A DNA stretch of 43,815 bases from Rickettsia typhi (GCA_945901265.1 CAMDJZ010000008.1:1-43815), one strand, 5' to 3'. Positions 32,626 through 42,809 are shown, counted from the first letter of the stretch. Notes: generated by a model from the letters alone, not told the origin. A program made the numbers and translations.

Positions 32626-35331
32626 TTAAAAACTTGTTCCAAAGCTAAAGCGAAATGCTTGCGTTACATCATAAGCTTCTTTGCGCGCAACCTTAGAAAA
32701 ATCTAGCCTGATAGGACCCATAGGTGAAGACCAAACTAAACTTAAACCATAAGACGAACGTATCAAAGAAGAATCAGCAATCCCATATGTAGCTCCCGAA
32801 ACATCTTTGTCAACTGATTTTACAACGCCATTTTCAGAAAATAATGCTCCATAAATTCCTAATTCACGAGGCAAGCCCAAAGGAAAACGCATTTCTGCAC
32901 TACCAACATAATAAATTTTTCCACCCATTGCATATCCACCTTTGGCACTGCCATTGGCATTTTTTAAGCGCGGTCCCAAGCCGTTAAAATTAAAACCACG
33001 AAAATCATTGCCACCTAGAAAATATCCAAAATTACTTCTTACTTGCTGACCAATTCCGTCAATTACACCACCTCGCAATGATAATTTAAAAATAATATCA
33101 TTTTTATAAACCGGTAAATAATATCCAGAACTCGCTTCATTTTTTATAAATTTTATATCACCACCAATACCGCTATATTCTTGCGAAACCGATAAATAAT
33201 AACCTTTTTTTGGATCGATTCGATTATCTCTTTTATCATAAAAAAAACTTTGACCAATTACCGAAGACATGAAGGAGCCTTGCATGCTGGCAATATTAAT
33301 TTGATTAAGATTATTTATATTAGCAATTTTAGTTTGACTTAATGAATATCGCAATTGATGAGAAAGAAATTCAGTAATTGCATAATTGCCGCGAAGCGTT
33401 GAACCAACAGAATCTTGATCATAAGCTAAATTATTTCTTCCAACCATTCCATATTTAAAAAGATCAACTCCAGCGCTAAGATTTGTTTCCATAAAATAAG
33501 GCTTGGTATAATTGATTTCAAAATTTTGTCGCCAATAAGACTTTTGAACATTTAAACCAAGTTCTTGTCCAGTTCCAAATAAATTATTTTCACGAATACC
33601 GACATTTCCAGTTAAGCGATCCACCGTTGAATAGCCTATACCAAGGGTCAATTCGCCAGTTCTTTTTTCCTTAACCTCGATTTCTAAATCAACCTTATCG
33701 CTTTCGCCTACGCGCTTGGTTTGGAAATCAACCTTTTCGAAGAAACCTAAATTTTCAATACGCTGTTTAGAGCGGTTAATTTTAGTGATGTTAAAAGGAT
33801 CGCCTTCGCGTAAACGCATTTCGCGTCTAATCACCCTGTCAAGAGTTCGATTATTGCCCTTAATGCGAATTTGATTTATATAAATTCTTGGCGTTTCTTG
33901 AATCACAAAATCAATATCGATAGTTTTTTCCTCGCGATTACGCTTTAAAACTGGCTCGATATCAGCAAAAGCAAAGGAAGCTTCTGACATTGTCTCAACA
34001 AATGAATCGATGGTTTTTTCAACTAAATCAATATTGTAAATTTTACCTTTTTTGGGTAATATTTTTTTTTGCAAAACTGAACTATCAAACTTGTTAATTC
34101 GGTTTACAATATTGATTTCGCCAAATTTATATTTGATACCTTCTTCAACTAAAAAACTAATAAAAAACTTATCTTTTTGGGGACTAATTTGAGCAGCCGA
34201 GGAAACTACTATAAAATCTGCAAAACCATTTCTACCATAAAATCTCCTTAAAATTTCTTTGTCAAATTCAATGCGATCCGAATCATAACTATCGCTTGAA
34301 GATAGAAACCTCCACCATTGAGATTGCTTTGTTGAAATCTCATCGCCTAATTCTTTATCACTAAATTCAGCATTGCCAATGAAATAAATTTTACCAATTT
34401 TAGCTTTGGAACTTTCATTAATATCAAAAATTATATCAACACGATTTTGTTCTTTAACGATGATTTTTGGATCAATTTTTGTTAGAAATCTTCCACTTTT
34501 AATATAGAGCTCATTGATCCTCTTTAAGTCATTTTGCAATTTAGCCTTGGTATAAACTACCCGTTTTTTTAGACTAACTTCATTTTGCAAAGACTCGTCA
34601 TCAATCTTGTCATTACCAACAAATTTTACATCGGAGATGATAGGATTTTCTTTTACTTCAATAAAAATTTTACCTGATCTTCGATAAATTTTTACATCAG
34701 CAAATAGTTCTGTCTCATAGAGTTTTTGTAAGCTTTCCGGCACAGTTTGCGCAACATTTTTTTTAAGATTTTTTATATTAATTAACGATAGGATTGTTCT
34801 AGCGTCAATCCTTTCTATGCCAATAATTTCAACGTCATCCTCAATAAATCTATTCTTTAAAATTTCTTTATTTTCTTCGTTTAAATTTTGCTTTGGCGAA
34901 ACTTCATTTTTTAAAATTTCCGATGACTGATTGATAATTTTATTTGTTGATTGATCGCTAGATATTTTTGCGGAAGATTGTGGCGCAGGAATTTTATTTG
35001 GTTTATTGGCTTTGATTTTTTTTGGCTTTTTATTTTGTGCATTAATTGGCTTTTGGGTTTGGCTCAAAGTTGTTTTTTTAGTTAATTTTTTGCCGTCTTT
35101 ATCGCCATCAACTACCAATTTATATTGGGGCTTTTGAGAATTTGAATCTTTACTTGCTTGGCCCAGTGATTCAATCTTATCAAGCTTCCGCTCATTAATT
35201 TGAGCTGTTTTTTTCTCAATATTTTTTTCTTCATTAGCAAATGTTAATTTAGCGTAAAAAACACCAATAACTATTATAAAAAATAATCTTGTGTTATTTA
35301 TAATAATTTTATTAGAAAATATTTTTTTCAC
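32626..35331 (-). CDS. bamA: Outer-membrane protein assembly factor BamA, with a long low-complexity N-terminal insert
   Basis: BamA inserts beta-barrel proteins into the outer membrane. The 901-aa protein has an N-terminal hydrophobic signal (about 14-32), then about 130 residues of Lys/Gln/Ser/Asn-rich sequence (33-163). Five POTRA domains run from about 164 (DDVEIIGIERIDARTILSLI) to about 570, with RGNNRTLDRVIRREMR-type repeats (seen as IKGNNRTLDRVIRREM). The Omp85 barrel begins near GELTLGIGYSTVDRLTGNVG and holds the FFLGG/DFRGF-type GGNDFRGFNFNGLGPR motif. The protein ends with an aromatic strand, AFRFSFGTSF. The N-terminal insert is unusual; most BamA proteins start POTRA1 directly after the signal. 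The gene diverges from pstS. Confidence 0.95.
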   Translation of the reverse strand: MKKIFSNKIIINNTRLFFIIVIGVFYAKLTFANEEKNIEKKTAQINERKLDKIESLGQASKDSNSQKPQYKLVVDGDKDGKKLTKKTTLSQTQKPINAQNKKPKKIKANKPNKIPAPQSSAKISSDQSTNKIINQSSEILKNEVSPKQNLNEENKEILKNRFIEDDVEIIGIERIDARTILSLINIKNLKKNVAQTVPESLQKLYETELFADVKIYRRSGKIFIEVKENPIISDVKFVGNDKIDDESLQNEVSLKKRVVYTKAKLQNDLKRINELYIKSGRFLTKIDPKIIVKEQNRVDIIFDINESSKAKIGKIYFIGNAEFSDKELGDEISTKQSQWWRFLSSSDSYDSDRIEFDKEILRRFYGRNGFADFIVVSSAAQISPQKDKFFISFLVEEGIKYKFGEINIVNRINKFDSSVLQKKILPKKGKIYNIDLVEKTIDSFVETMSEASFAFADIEPVLKRNREEKTIDIDFVIQETPRIYINQIRIKGNNRTLDRVIRREMRLREGDPFNITKINRSKQRIENLGFFEKVDFQTKRVGESDKVDLEIEVKEKRTGELTLGIGYSTVDRLTGNVGIRENNLFGTGQELGLNVQKSYWRQNFEINYTKPYFMETNLSAGVDLFKYGMVGRNNLAYDQDSVGSTLRGNYAITEFLSHQLRYSLSQTKIANINNLNQINIASMQGSFMSSVIGQSFFYDKRDNRIDPKKGYYLSVSQEYSGIGGDIKFIKNEASSGYYLPVYKNDIIFKLSLRGGVIDGIGQQVRSNFGYFLGGNDFRGFNFNGLGPRLKNANGSAKGGYAMGGKIYYVGSAEMRFPLGLPRELGIYGALFSENGVVKSVDKDVSGATYGIADSSLIRSSYGLSLVWSSPMGPIRLDFSKVARKEAYDVTQAFRFSFGTSF

Positions 35332-35560
35332 GATTAGCGTTTATTTTGATTTGTAAAGATCTTTATTAAAATAACAAAATTAAGAATTCAAAAATTTTAG
35401 TCAAGCTAGATTTGGCTGTAACATCATTGCCTTTTTAAATTTAGATCATAAACTATAAACTTAACTTATCTAGGCAACTGGGGAGGTCATTTTTAACAAA
35501 ATAATCCTAACAGTTTTTGTTAAAATATATTTAAATTGTTAACTTATATTTTTAATTATT

Positions 35561-35569
35561 TGCTATAAT
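35561..35569 (+). promoter_or_regulatory. Extended -10 promoter upstream of pstS
   Basis: TGCTATAAT (35561-35569) is a consensus extended -10 element, 35 bases before the pstS ATG. No -35 at the usual distance is convincing, as expected for an extended -10 site. No Pho box was recognised. Confidence 0.55.
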
Positions 35570-35604
35570 TATTTTTACTTTTTTACCGAATTTATTATTT
35601 TAAG

Positions 35605-36771
35605 ATGAATTTTAAAAAATCTTTCTCACTATTTAAAAAGCCGATGCAAAGACTATCTCTAAGAAAATTTATTGTTGTAATTTTTTTATCAATAATCTTT
35701 GGCAAAAATTGTTTCGCAGAAATAAATCAAAAAATTTCTGCAACGCCCGATCAAATTTCTAAAAATAATAATTTCTTTTCGCGCTATCTTCAGATGCCAA
35801 AAAGAAAACATATTCATATTGTTGGGTCTTCAACGCTTTATCCCTTTATGGCAACTATTGCTGAAAATTTTGGACGCGATGATCAATTTAAAACCCCTGT
35901 TGTTGAAGCTACTGGAACGGGTGGTGGCTTTAAACTTTTTTGCTCAGGAATTGGTCTGGAATTTCCCGATCTTGTTAATGCATCACGCAAAATTCAAAAT
36001 AGCGAATTAGAAAAATGCGCTCAAAATGGCATCAAAAATATTGGAGAAATTAAAATTGGCTATGATGGCATTGTCCTTGCCAACTCTAAATCGCAAAAAA
36101 AATATTTACTAACAATTCCACAAATTTTTTTAGCAATCGCCAAAGAAATTCCCGACCCTAAAAATCCTTACCAACTAATCAATAATCCTTATAAAAAATG
36201 GCAAGAAATTGACAAAAATTTACCTGACAAGAATATTGCTATTTATGGTCCACCTTCAACTTCGGGAACTAGAGACGCCTTCGTAGAACTTGTTTTACAA
36301 AGGGCTTGTCAACAACTTCCAGCCTTCATAAAAACCTATAGCGTCGAAAAATTACGCACCAAAAAATGTCAGCTAATTCGCAGTGATGGAATTTTTATTG
36401 AAGCTGGAGAAAATGATAATTTAATCGTTCAAAAATTAAAGAATAATCCCGATGCTTTGGGAATTTTTGGCTTTAGTTTTCTTGAAGAAAATTATCAATT
36501 ACTTCAGGCAAGCACCATTGATAATGTTGAGCCGAGCTTTGAAACAATTATTAGCGGAAACTATAAAATTTCTCGCCCTCTTTTTGTTTATTTCAAAACG
36601 CAGCATCTTAATTTAATTTCATCAATGTCTCAATTTATTGAAGAAATTATTAGTAAAAATACTCTTGGTAACGAAGGTTATTTATTGCAAAAAGGTCTCA
36701 TTCCGCTAAGCGATCTAGAGTTACAAAAAATAAGAAATGATACAGAAATTATCCTAAAAAATCAAATTTAA
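35605..36771 (+). CDS. pstS: Phosphate-binding periplasmic protein PstS
   Basis: The 388-aa protein has a basic start and hydrophobic helix (about 22-37) ending near CFA, a normal export signal. The PBP fold shows HIVGSSTLYPFMATIAENF, the ligand loop TGTGGGFKLFCSG, YDGIVLANS, and the phosphate-binding YGPPSTSGTRDAFVELVLQ (seen as GPPSTSGTRDAF). It captures phosphate for the Pst importer; only pstA is also found in this window. It is preceded by a good extended -10 promoter and stands alone. Confidence 0.95.
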   Translation: MNFKKSFSLFKKPMQRLSLRKFIVVIFLSIIFGKNCFAEINQKISATPDQISKNNNFFSRYLQMPKRKHIHIVGSSTLYPFMATIAENFGRDDQFKTPVVEATGTGGGFKLFCSGIGLEFPDLVNASRKIQNSELEKCAQNGIKNIGEIKIGYDGIVLANSKSQKKYLLTIPQIFLAIAKEIPDPKNPYQLINNPYKKWQEIDKNLPDKNIAIYGPPSTSGTRDAFVELVLQRACQQLPAFIKTYSVEKLRTKKCQLIRSDGIFIEAGENDNLIVQKLKNNPDALGIFGFSFLEENYQLLQASTIDNVEPSFETIISGNYKISRPLFVYFKTQHLNLISSMSQFIEEIISKNTLGNEGYLLQKGLIPLSDLELQKIRNDTEIILKNQI

Positions 36772-36936
36772 ATTAGATTTTTACCGATAATTTCTGACAT
36801 TTCTATAAATTTTAAATCATTCATTTAAGGATTTAATAGCTGCTTTTTATTTAAAAAATCTAATTTTTAATCTCTTGCAAATTAGACTTCTTTAACTTGC
36901 CTTGATTCTCTTTTTAAAATTTTTTTTAAATTCCAT

Positions 36937-36966
36937 TTGCAATTATAAAAAAATCATGTTTATTAA
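36937..36966 (+). promoter_or_regulatory. Possible promoter of uvrA-ispA
   Basis: TTGCAA (36937-36942) and TATTAA (36961-36966) are 18 bases apart, about 70 bases before the uvrA start. The -10 is only a moderate match in AT-rich DNA. No LexA box was seen. Confidence 0.3.
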
Positions 36967-37033
36967 ATATAAAAGTTTTTTTTAGATTTATTAAAAATAG
37001 TTAGTAATTAGAAAAAATTAATCAAATATATAA

Positions 37034-40000
37034 ATGTCAACAAAAAAATTATCCAATATTAAAAACCCTTCATTGCAGTTTCTAGAAGAAAAATTCATTA
37101 AGGTTATAGGGGCCAAAGAACATAATTTAAAAAATGTTAGCATTCAAATTCCAAAAAACGAATTAGTTGTTGTTACAGGTCTTAGTGGTTCTGGCAAGTC
37201 TTCACTTGTTTTTGATACGATTTACGCTGAAGGTCAAAGACGTTTTATTGAAAGCCTTTCAGCATATGCTCGCCAATTTCTTGATATGCAAGATAAGCCT
37301 GATGTTGAATCAATCACTGGGCTTTCACCTTCAATTGCCATTGATCAGAGAACTACTTCACGCAATCCGCGATCAACCGTTGGAACCGTTACTGAAATTT
37401 ACGATCATTTTCGTTTGCTTTTTGCTCGCATTGGAACGCCCTATTCACCAAATACCGGTAAACCGATTGTTAGTCAATCAGCCTCGGTAATTGTTGATAA
37501 AATTTTATCTTTACCCAAAAATACTAGGATTTACATTCTTGCGCCAATAGTTCGCGGTCAAAAAGGTGAGTTTCGTAAAGAAATGATGAATGCCCGCAAA
37601 CAAGGCTTTCAAAGACTAAAGGTCAATGGCAAAATTCACGACCTTAATGAAATTTTACCAGTTTTAGATAAGAATAAAAAACATGATGTTGAGGTTATAA
37701 TTGACCGAATAGTTATTACGCAAGATCTTGGCAACCGAGTTTCTGATTCAGTTGAAACTGCTTTAAAAGTTGGCGAAGGCTTACTTTATCTCGAAATAGT
37801 AAGCTTCCCAGAAAATCATCTTAAGGAACAAAAAAATAAAAAAAAGAATCTTCAGGACAAAACAAATAATGACCTTTTGAATGCAATCGAAGGAGATATT
37901 ATTCTTTTCAGCGAAAAATTTTCTTGTCCTGATTCGGATTTTAGTATTGGCGAAATTGAACCAAGATTATTTTCTTTTAATTCGCCATTTGGCGCTTGTA
38001 AACACTGTGACGGGCTTGGTACAGAGCAATATTTTAGTACTGACTTAATAATTGAAGACGAAAATTTATCTCTGCGTCAAGGCGCTATTTCATTGTGGCA
38101 AGGAACGCAAGAAAGATTTTTTCAGCAAGTTCTAAGCGCTATGTCTCTTACTTACAAATTTAGTCTTGACGCCCCCTTTAAAACTCTAAGTCAAGAAGTG
38201 CAAAATAAAATTTTTTACGGCACTGGCGATGAAGAAATCGAACTTAAAATCGAAGATGGACTAAAAGCAATCAAAGTTAAAAAAACATTTGATGGCGTGA
38301 TAAATATTTTACAAAAAAGAATTGCCGAAGATGAAGATGAAAATGCTGGTGATGAATTTTCTAAATTTCAATCTTCTCGTGTTTGCGATAGTTGCGGAGG
38401 CTATCGCCTAAATCAACAAGCTTTATGCATTAAAATCGCTGGATTTCATATTGGCCAGATTAGTCGTATGTCAATTGATAAATCTCTTACATGGTTTGAA
38501 GAACTTCCCAATCATCTTACCAATATGCAGCAACAAATTTCCGAAAGATTGCTTAAGGAAATTACTCGCCGTTTAGGTTTTTTAAAAAATGTTGGTCTCG
38601 AATATTTAACAGTAAGTCGTGAATCGGGAACTCTTTCGGGAGGCGAAGCGCAAAGAATTCGCCTTGCCTCACAAATTGGTTCGGGATTATCCGGCGTCCT
38701 TTATGTTCTTGACGAACCGTCAATTGGCCTTCATCAATCCGATAATGAGAAATTAATTTGTACTTTAAAAAACCTGCGCGATTTAGGCAATTCAGTGATT
38801 GTTGTTGAACATGATGAAGAAATGATGCGCGAAGCTCAATATCTTATCGATGTTGGTCCGGGAGCTGGTATTCACGGTGGCGAAATTATTTCTGCTGGTA
38901 AACCAGAATTTGTGATCAATGATAAAAATAGCATTACCGGTCAATATTTAAGCGGCAAAAGAACCATTGAAATACCAAGTAAAAGACGTAAAATTGACGA
39001 AAAGAAAATGATTAATTTAAGAGGCGCGACTCTTAATAATTTAAAAAATATCACCCTAAATTTACCATTAAAAATTTTTACTGCTATATCTGGAATTTCA
39101 GGTGGCGGTAAATCAAGTTTAATAATTAAAACTCTTTACCCCGCTCTAAACAAAATTATTAACAAGGCAAGACTAGTTCCAGGACCATATACAGGCATTT
39201 CTGGATTTCATTTTATTGACAAGATTATCGAGATCGATCAATCGCCAATTGGTCGAACACCGCGCTCAAATCCATGTACCTATGTTGGTGCATTTACTTT
39301 TATTCGTGAATTTTACGCAAATTTAAATGAATCAAAAGCTCGTGGTTATAAGGTTGGAAGATTTTCTTTTAATGTCAAAGGTGGAAGATGCGAAACTTGC
39401 CAAGGCGATGGCGTAATCAAAATTGAAATGCATTTTCTTCCCGATGTTTATGTTAAATGCGAAACTTGCCAAAGCAAAAGATATAATCGCGAAACTCTCG
39501 AAATAAAATATAAAAACAAATCAATCTCTGATGTCTTGGAAATGACCGCTGAAGATGCTAGCGATTTTTTTTCAAGCATGTCGCATATTAACGACAAATT
39601 TAAAGCATTATGCGATGTTGGTTTGGGTTATATTAAAATTGGGCAAAGCGCTACGACATTGTCGGGGGGCGAAGCACAAAGAATAAAACTCGCCAAAGAG
39701 TTAAGTAGAAAAGCTACAGGTGACACGCTTTATATTCTTGACGAACCCACCACCGGTTTACATTTTGAAGATATCAATAAACTTCTTAAAGTTCTTCACA
39801 AACTTGTCGATAGTGGAAATTCAATTTTAGTAATTGAGCATAATTTAGATGTTTTAAAAACCGCAGATTGGATTATTGATATTGGACCTTGTGGCGGAGA
39901 GAAAGGTGGATATATAGTTGCCGAAGGAACTCCTGAAGAAATTGCTAAAAATAAAAATTCTGTTACAGGAAGATATTTGTCAAAAGTTTTAAAAAAATAA
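37034..40000 (+). CDS. uvrA: Excinuclease ABC subunit A
   Basis: UvrA recognises bulky DNA damage and loads UvrB in nucleotide-excision repair. The 988-aa protein has two ABC modules: Walker A GLSGSGKSSLVFDTIYAEGQ and GISGGGKSSLIIKTL, signatures LSGGEAQRIRLASQ and LSGGEAQRIKLAKE, and Walker B VLDEPSIGLHQSD and ILDEPTTGLHFED. Zinc-finger Cys pairs are present (GACKHCDGLG; RVCDSCGGYRL; GRCETCQGDG; KCETCQSKRYN). In the first finger CPDSD stands in for CPxC, a Cys-to-Ser change typical of alphaproteobacteria. Nothing is truncated. ispA starts 3 bases after the stop. Confidence 0.98.
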   Translation: MSTKKLSNIKNPSLQFLEEKFIKVIGAKEHNLKNVSIQIPKNELVVVTGLSGSGKSSLVFDTIYAEGQRRFIESLSAYARQFLDMQDKPDVESITGLSPSIAIDQRTTSRNPRSTVGTVTEIYDHFRLLFARIGTPYSPNTGKPIVSQSASVIVDKILSLPKNTRIYILAPIVRGQKGEFRKEMMNARKQGFQRLKVNGKIHDLNEILPVLDKNKKHDVEVIIDRIVITQDLGNRVSDSVETALKVGEGLLYLEIVSFPENHLKEQKNKKKNLQDKTNNDLLNAIEGDIILFSEKFSCPDSDFSIGEIEPRLFSFNSPFGACKHCDGLGTEQYFSTDLIIEDENLSLRQGAISLWQGTQERFFQQVLSAMSLTYKFSLDAPFKTLSQEVQNKIFYGTGDEEIELKIEDGLKAIKVKKTFDGVINILQKRIAEDEDENAGDEFSKFQSSRVCDSCGGYRLNQQALCIKIAGFHIGQISRMSIDKSLTWFEELPNHLTNMQQQISERLLKEITRRLGFLKNVGLEYLTVSRESGTLSGGEAQRIRLASQIGSGLSGVLYVLDEPSIGLHQSDNEKLICTLKNLRDLGNSVIVVEHDEEMMREAQYLIDVGPGAGIHGGEIISAGKPEFVINDKNSITGQYLSGKRTIEIPSKRRKIDEKKMINLRGATLNNLKNITLNLPLKIFTAISGISGGGKSSLIIKTLYPALNKIINKARLVPGPYTGISGFHFIDKIIEIDQSPIGRTPRSNPCTYVGAFTFIREFYANLNESKARGYKVGRFSFNVKGGRCETCQGDGVIKIEMHFLPDVYVKCETCQSKRYNRETLEIKYKNKSISDVLEMTAEDASDFFSSMSHINDKFKALCDVGLGYIKIGQSATTLSGGEAQRIKLAKELSRKATGDTLYILDEPTTGLHFEDINKLLKVLHKLVDSGNSILVIEHNLDVLKTADWIIDIGPCGGEKGGYIVAEGTPEEIAKNKNSVTGRYLSKVLKK

Positions 40001-40002
40001 AT

Positions 40003-40902
40003 ATGCTCGAACAAAAATCACTTCGCGAATCTTTACTAGCATGTTCAATCCTAGTTCATAAACGCATGCATGATTTATTGCCTGAAAATTTTTCAAATTC
40101 AAGAATCGTTGAAGCGATGCGTTATTCAGCGCTTTCTGACGGTAAAAGAATTCGACCATTTTTAGTAATTGCTTCAGCAAAAATTTTTGGCGTTCCCGCC
40201 CTCACTTCCCTCAATACTGCAACTGCTATAGAATTTATTCACTGTTATTCGTTAATTCACGATGATTTACCAGCAATGGATAATGATGATTTTCGCAGAG
40301 GACAACCAACAAATCACAAAAAATTTAACGAAGCGACGGCTATTCTTGCTGGCGATTCATTGCTTACTTTTGCTTTTGAAATTCTTGCGCAAATTCAAAC
40401 TCACAATGATCCAGCGGTACGTTGTGATTTAATTAAAACAATTGCCAAAGCTGTTGGTTTTATGGGGATGACCGGTGGACAAATGATGGATATCGAAAAT
40501 GCTAATAAAAAAATTTCTAAAGAAGAATTAGCTAATTTACATCGTTTAAAAACAGGTGAATTATTTATGGTCTCAGCAGAAGCAGGAGGAATCCTTGGGC
40601 ATTCATCTCCTGATGATCGTAAATCATTACGTTTCTTTGCCAATGATCTTGGCTTGGCGTTTCAAATTCGTGATGATATTCTTGATCATCAAGGAATTAA
40701 TATTGGCAAAATTAATCTCGATGAAATCAGTCATAAAAAAGCCAAGGATAACACTAGTATCGTTGATATTATAGGGTTAGATCAATGTAACAAACAATTG
40801 CAAATTTTACGCGAACAGGCAATTTCTCATCTTAAAAAATTTGGCAAAAAAGCTGAATTATTAATTGATTTAACTAATTTTGTAATTGCTCGCGATCATT
40901 AG
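40003..40902 (+). CDS. ispA: Polyprenyl synthetase, probable farnesyl diphosphate synthase
   Basis: The 299-aa enzyme condenses isopentenyl diphosphate units into C15 or longer isoprenoid diphosphates. The first Asp-rich motif is HDDLPAMDNDDFRRGQPTNH and the second is IRDDILDHQG; the DGKRIRPFL and GEAT-like NEATAILAGDSLL segments are also present. Conserved GQMMDIE and KTGELF(M) elements fit the IspA group. The C-terminal KAKDNTSIVDIIG is slightly diverged from the common K..T/S..G pattern. Product length cannot be set from sequence alone. It follows uvrA by 2 bases, so the two are co-transcribed. Confidence 0.92.
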   Translation: MLEQKSLRESLLACSILVHKRMHDLLPENFSNSRIVEAMRYSALSDGKRIRPFLVIASAKIFGVPALTSLNTATAIEFIHCYSLIHDDLPAMDNDDFRRGQPTNHKKFNEATAILAGDSLLTFAFEILAQIQTHNDPAVRCDLIKTIAKAVGFMGMTGGQMMDIENANKKISKEELANLHRLKTGELFMVSAEAGGILGHSSPDDRKSLRFFANDLGLAFQIRDDILDHQGINIGKINLDEISHKKAKDNTSIVDIIGLDQCNKQLQILREQAISHLKKFGKKAELLIDLTNFVIARDH

Positions 40903-41019
40903 AGCGGTGATTTATATAAATTTTAAATACCTGATAATCCCTCCCTACATTAATAAAAAACATCAGTGAAACCTCCAAGCAATAACTCACCCCTTGAGGA
41001 CTTACATCCCTAGAGTTTT

Positions 41020-41336
41020 CTAAAAGCTCGAAGAAGCTTCAGGCTCTAGCCCAATATTTCTACCCCTATAATCATCTTTAACATACATTGAAGAAAGTGT
41101 CATTATGTGTGAAATTTTTTCAGCTTTTTCAAATGTTAATTGGCAAAAACCAATAATTTTATTATTTAAAAAATATCCAAATTGCGAAGAGTTTTCTATT
41201 TTTTCAATCCAAAAATTATCAGGATTTTGATTTTCTTCCTCAAAGGATGCTAAAAAACTATCAGGCGATTTTTGAAGGGCTTCAAGGCGAATTTCTTTTA
41301 ATTCTTGCCAATTATTTTTATCAAGTTTTTTATCAT
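41020..41336 (-). pseudogene. GNAT-family N-acetyltransferase remnant
   Basis: On the minus strand, just after selO, a frame encodes the N-terminal and central part of a GNAT enzyme: NWQELKEIRLEALQKSPDSF, then FWIEKIENSSQFGYFLNNKIIGFCQL, and the acetyl-CoA loop SSMYVKDDYRGRNIG. Two defects are seen. The ATG at 41334-41336 is out of frame with this sequence, because the A-run at 41326-41331 has six bases; one more A would restore the frame. After RGRNIG the family's C-terminal helix and strands are replaced by a short tail and a TAG at 41020-41022. The first defect could be a sequencing error in a homopolymer, the second not. The remnant is probably inactive. Confidence 0.75.
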
Positions 41337-41354
41337 AAATTATTTTTTAAATTT

Positions 41355-42809
41355 TCAAGTTCCACAAAAAGTTTGTAAAACCTTTTGGCTATTGCTTGGA
41401 GGAGTGTGATAAAAAATATTTTTTTCATCATAATTAAAAGGATTTTTTAAAACTTCTAAAAAATTTTCAAGCGGTTTAAAATCCAAATTATTTCCAGCCT
41501 CAATAACTTCTTGAACAATGTGATTGCGTGCAATAATGAAAGGGTTAATTGAGCGCATTTTTTTGGCAATTTTTTTTAAAATATTTTTGTCACTTAAGTC
41601 ATATTCTTGTTGCAATAAATTTTGCCAAGATAAAAACCATTTATAATATTCTTCATCCTTGATTATCCTGGGCTTTTGGCATAATAAATCATCACTTAAA
41701 TTAAAAAAACTTTGCTGATAATCGCAATTTTTTTGTTGTAAAATTTCTAAAAAATCAGCAATTAATTTTTGTGGAATTTGCTTTTCAAAACCAAATTTTT
41801 TCGCCATAATTTTTTGATATTTTTCATCAAATTCATTTTCAAATAAATCTAAAATTTCTAATAACTCTTGAGAGTTTTTATGAATTAATGATAAACAATT
41901 TGCTAAAATCCACAAATTCCATTTAGCGATTTTACCCTGATTTGCGTAAGCGTAACGACCATCTCGATCAATAGCGCTAAAAACTTTTTTTGAATTATAT
42001 TCATCTAAAAAAGCACAAGGACCAAAATCAATTGCTTGTCCACTTATCGCCATATTATCGCTATTCATAACGCCATGGATAAAGCCATTTGCCTGAAGCT
42101 TTGCAATCAAGTTAGCTTGCGCAAAAACAATATCGTTAAATAATTTTGCAAGTGATTTTGGTTGGGTGTTTTCTTGAGGAAAATGGCGATTTATTACATA
42201 TTCACAAAGCTGTTGAATGGCCTTGTTATTACCTCTTGAAGCAAAATATTCAAAAGTGCCAACACGAATATGGCTTTTTGCAACACGCGCAATCACCGCT
42301 CCCATATTGACTTCCTGTCGATAGACCGATTCATTGGTTATACACAAAGTTAAAATTCTTGTTGCAGGAATTTGTAAATAATGCAAGGCTTCGCCAATGA
42401 TTAATTCGCGAATTGCCGAACCTAAAGTCATCAGCCCATCGCCATTACGCGAAAATTTTGTTGGTCCGCTGCCTTTCAATTGGACATCAAAGCGTTGAGC
42501 ATTGCTTACAATTTCGCCAAGCAAAATAGCTCGACCATCGCCAAGCTGTGAAACAAAATTTCCGAATTGATGTCCCGCATATGCTAAAGCAATGGGAATT
42601 GAAGTTGAGTGAATTTTTTGACCTGAAAAAATTTCCTTATAAATTTCTTGAATTTGCGATTTTTTTAAATCTTTTTTTGATAAATTTAATTCTTGAACTA
42701 AATCATCATTGAAGTATGCCAAATCTGCCTTGGGGAAATTTTGAGGATTAATTTTTTGGTAAAAATCGAGCGAAAATTGATGATAAAAACTATTTTCAAA
42801 ATTTAACAT
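41355..42809 (-). CDS. selO: Protein adenylyltransferase SelO
   Basis: A 484-aa SelO/YdiU pseudokinase, which transfers AMP to Ser/Thr/Tyr of target proteins and is linked to redox stress. Motifs: ALAYAGHQFGNFVSQLGDGRAILLGE, LKGSGPTKFSRNGDG, SAIRELIIGEALHYL, and the metal-binding HGVMNSDNMAISGQAIDFGPCAFLDEYN (seen as GVMNSDNMAI and DFGPCAFLD). The protein ends FCGT, the usual bacterial end where some eukaryotes have selenocysteine. Length and motifs are complete. It is followed by the broken GNAT gene and preceded by the prepilin gene on the same strand. Confidence 0.95.
   Translation of the reverse strand: MLNFENSFYHQFSLDFYQKINPQNFPKADLAYFNDDLVQELNLSKKDLKKSQIQEIYKEIFSGQKIHSTSIPIALAYAGHQFGNFVSQLGDGRAILLGEIVSNAQRFDVQLKGSGPTKFSRNGDGLMTLGSAIRELIIGEALHYLQIPATRILTLCITNESVYRQEVNMGAVIARVAKSHIRVGTFEYFASRGNNKAIQQLCEYVINRHFPQENTQPKSLAKLFNDIVFAQANLIAKLQANGFIHGVMNSDNMAISGQAIDFGPCAFLDEYNSKKVFSAIDRDGRYAYANQGKIAKWNLWILANCLSLIHKNSQELLEILDLFENEFDEKYQKIMAKKFGFEKQIPQKLIADFLEILQQKNCDYQQSFFNLSDDLLCQKPRIIKDEEYYKWFLSWQNLLQQEYDLSDKNILKKIAKKMRSINPFIIARNHIVQEVIEAGNNLDFKPLENFLEVLKNPFNYDEKNIFYHTPPSNSQKVLQTFCGT

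Noticed and set aside
35521-35604. Possible Pho box upstream of pstS
   Set aside because: No pair of CTGTCAT-like repeats with proper spacing was found; only the extended -10 element is convincing.
41015-41060. CTAGAG / CTCTAG inverted repeat as a palindromic element that truncated the GNAT gene
   Set aside because: The arms are only 6 bp with small inner hairpins; there is no flanking duplication and no second copy in the window. It remains only a possibility.
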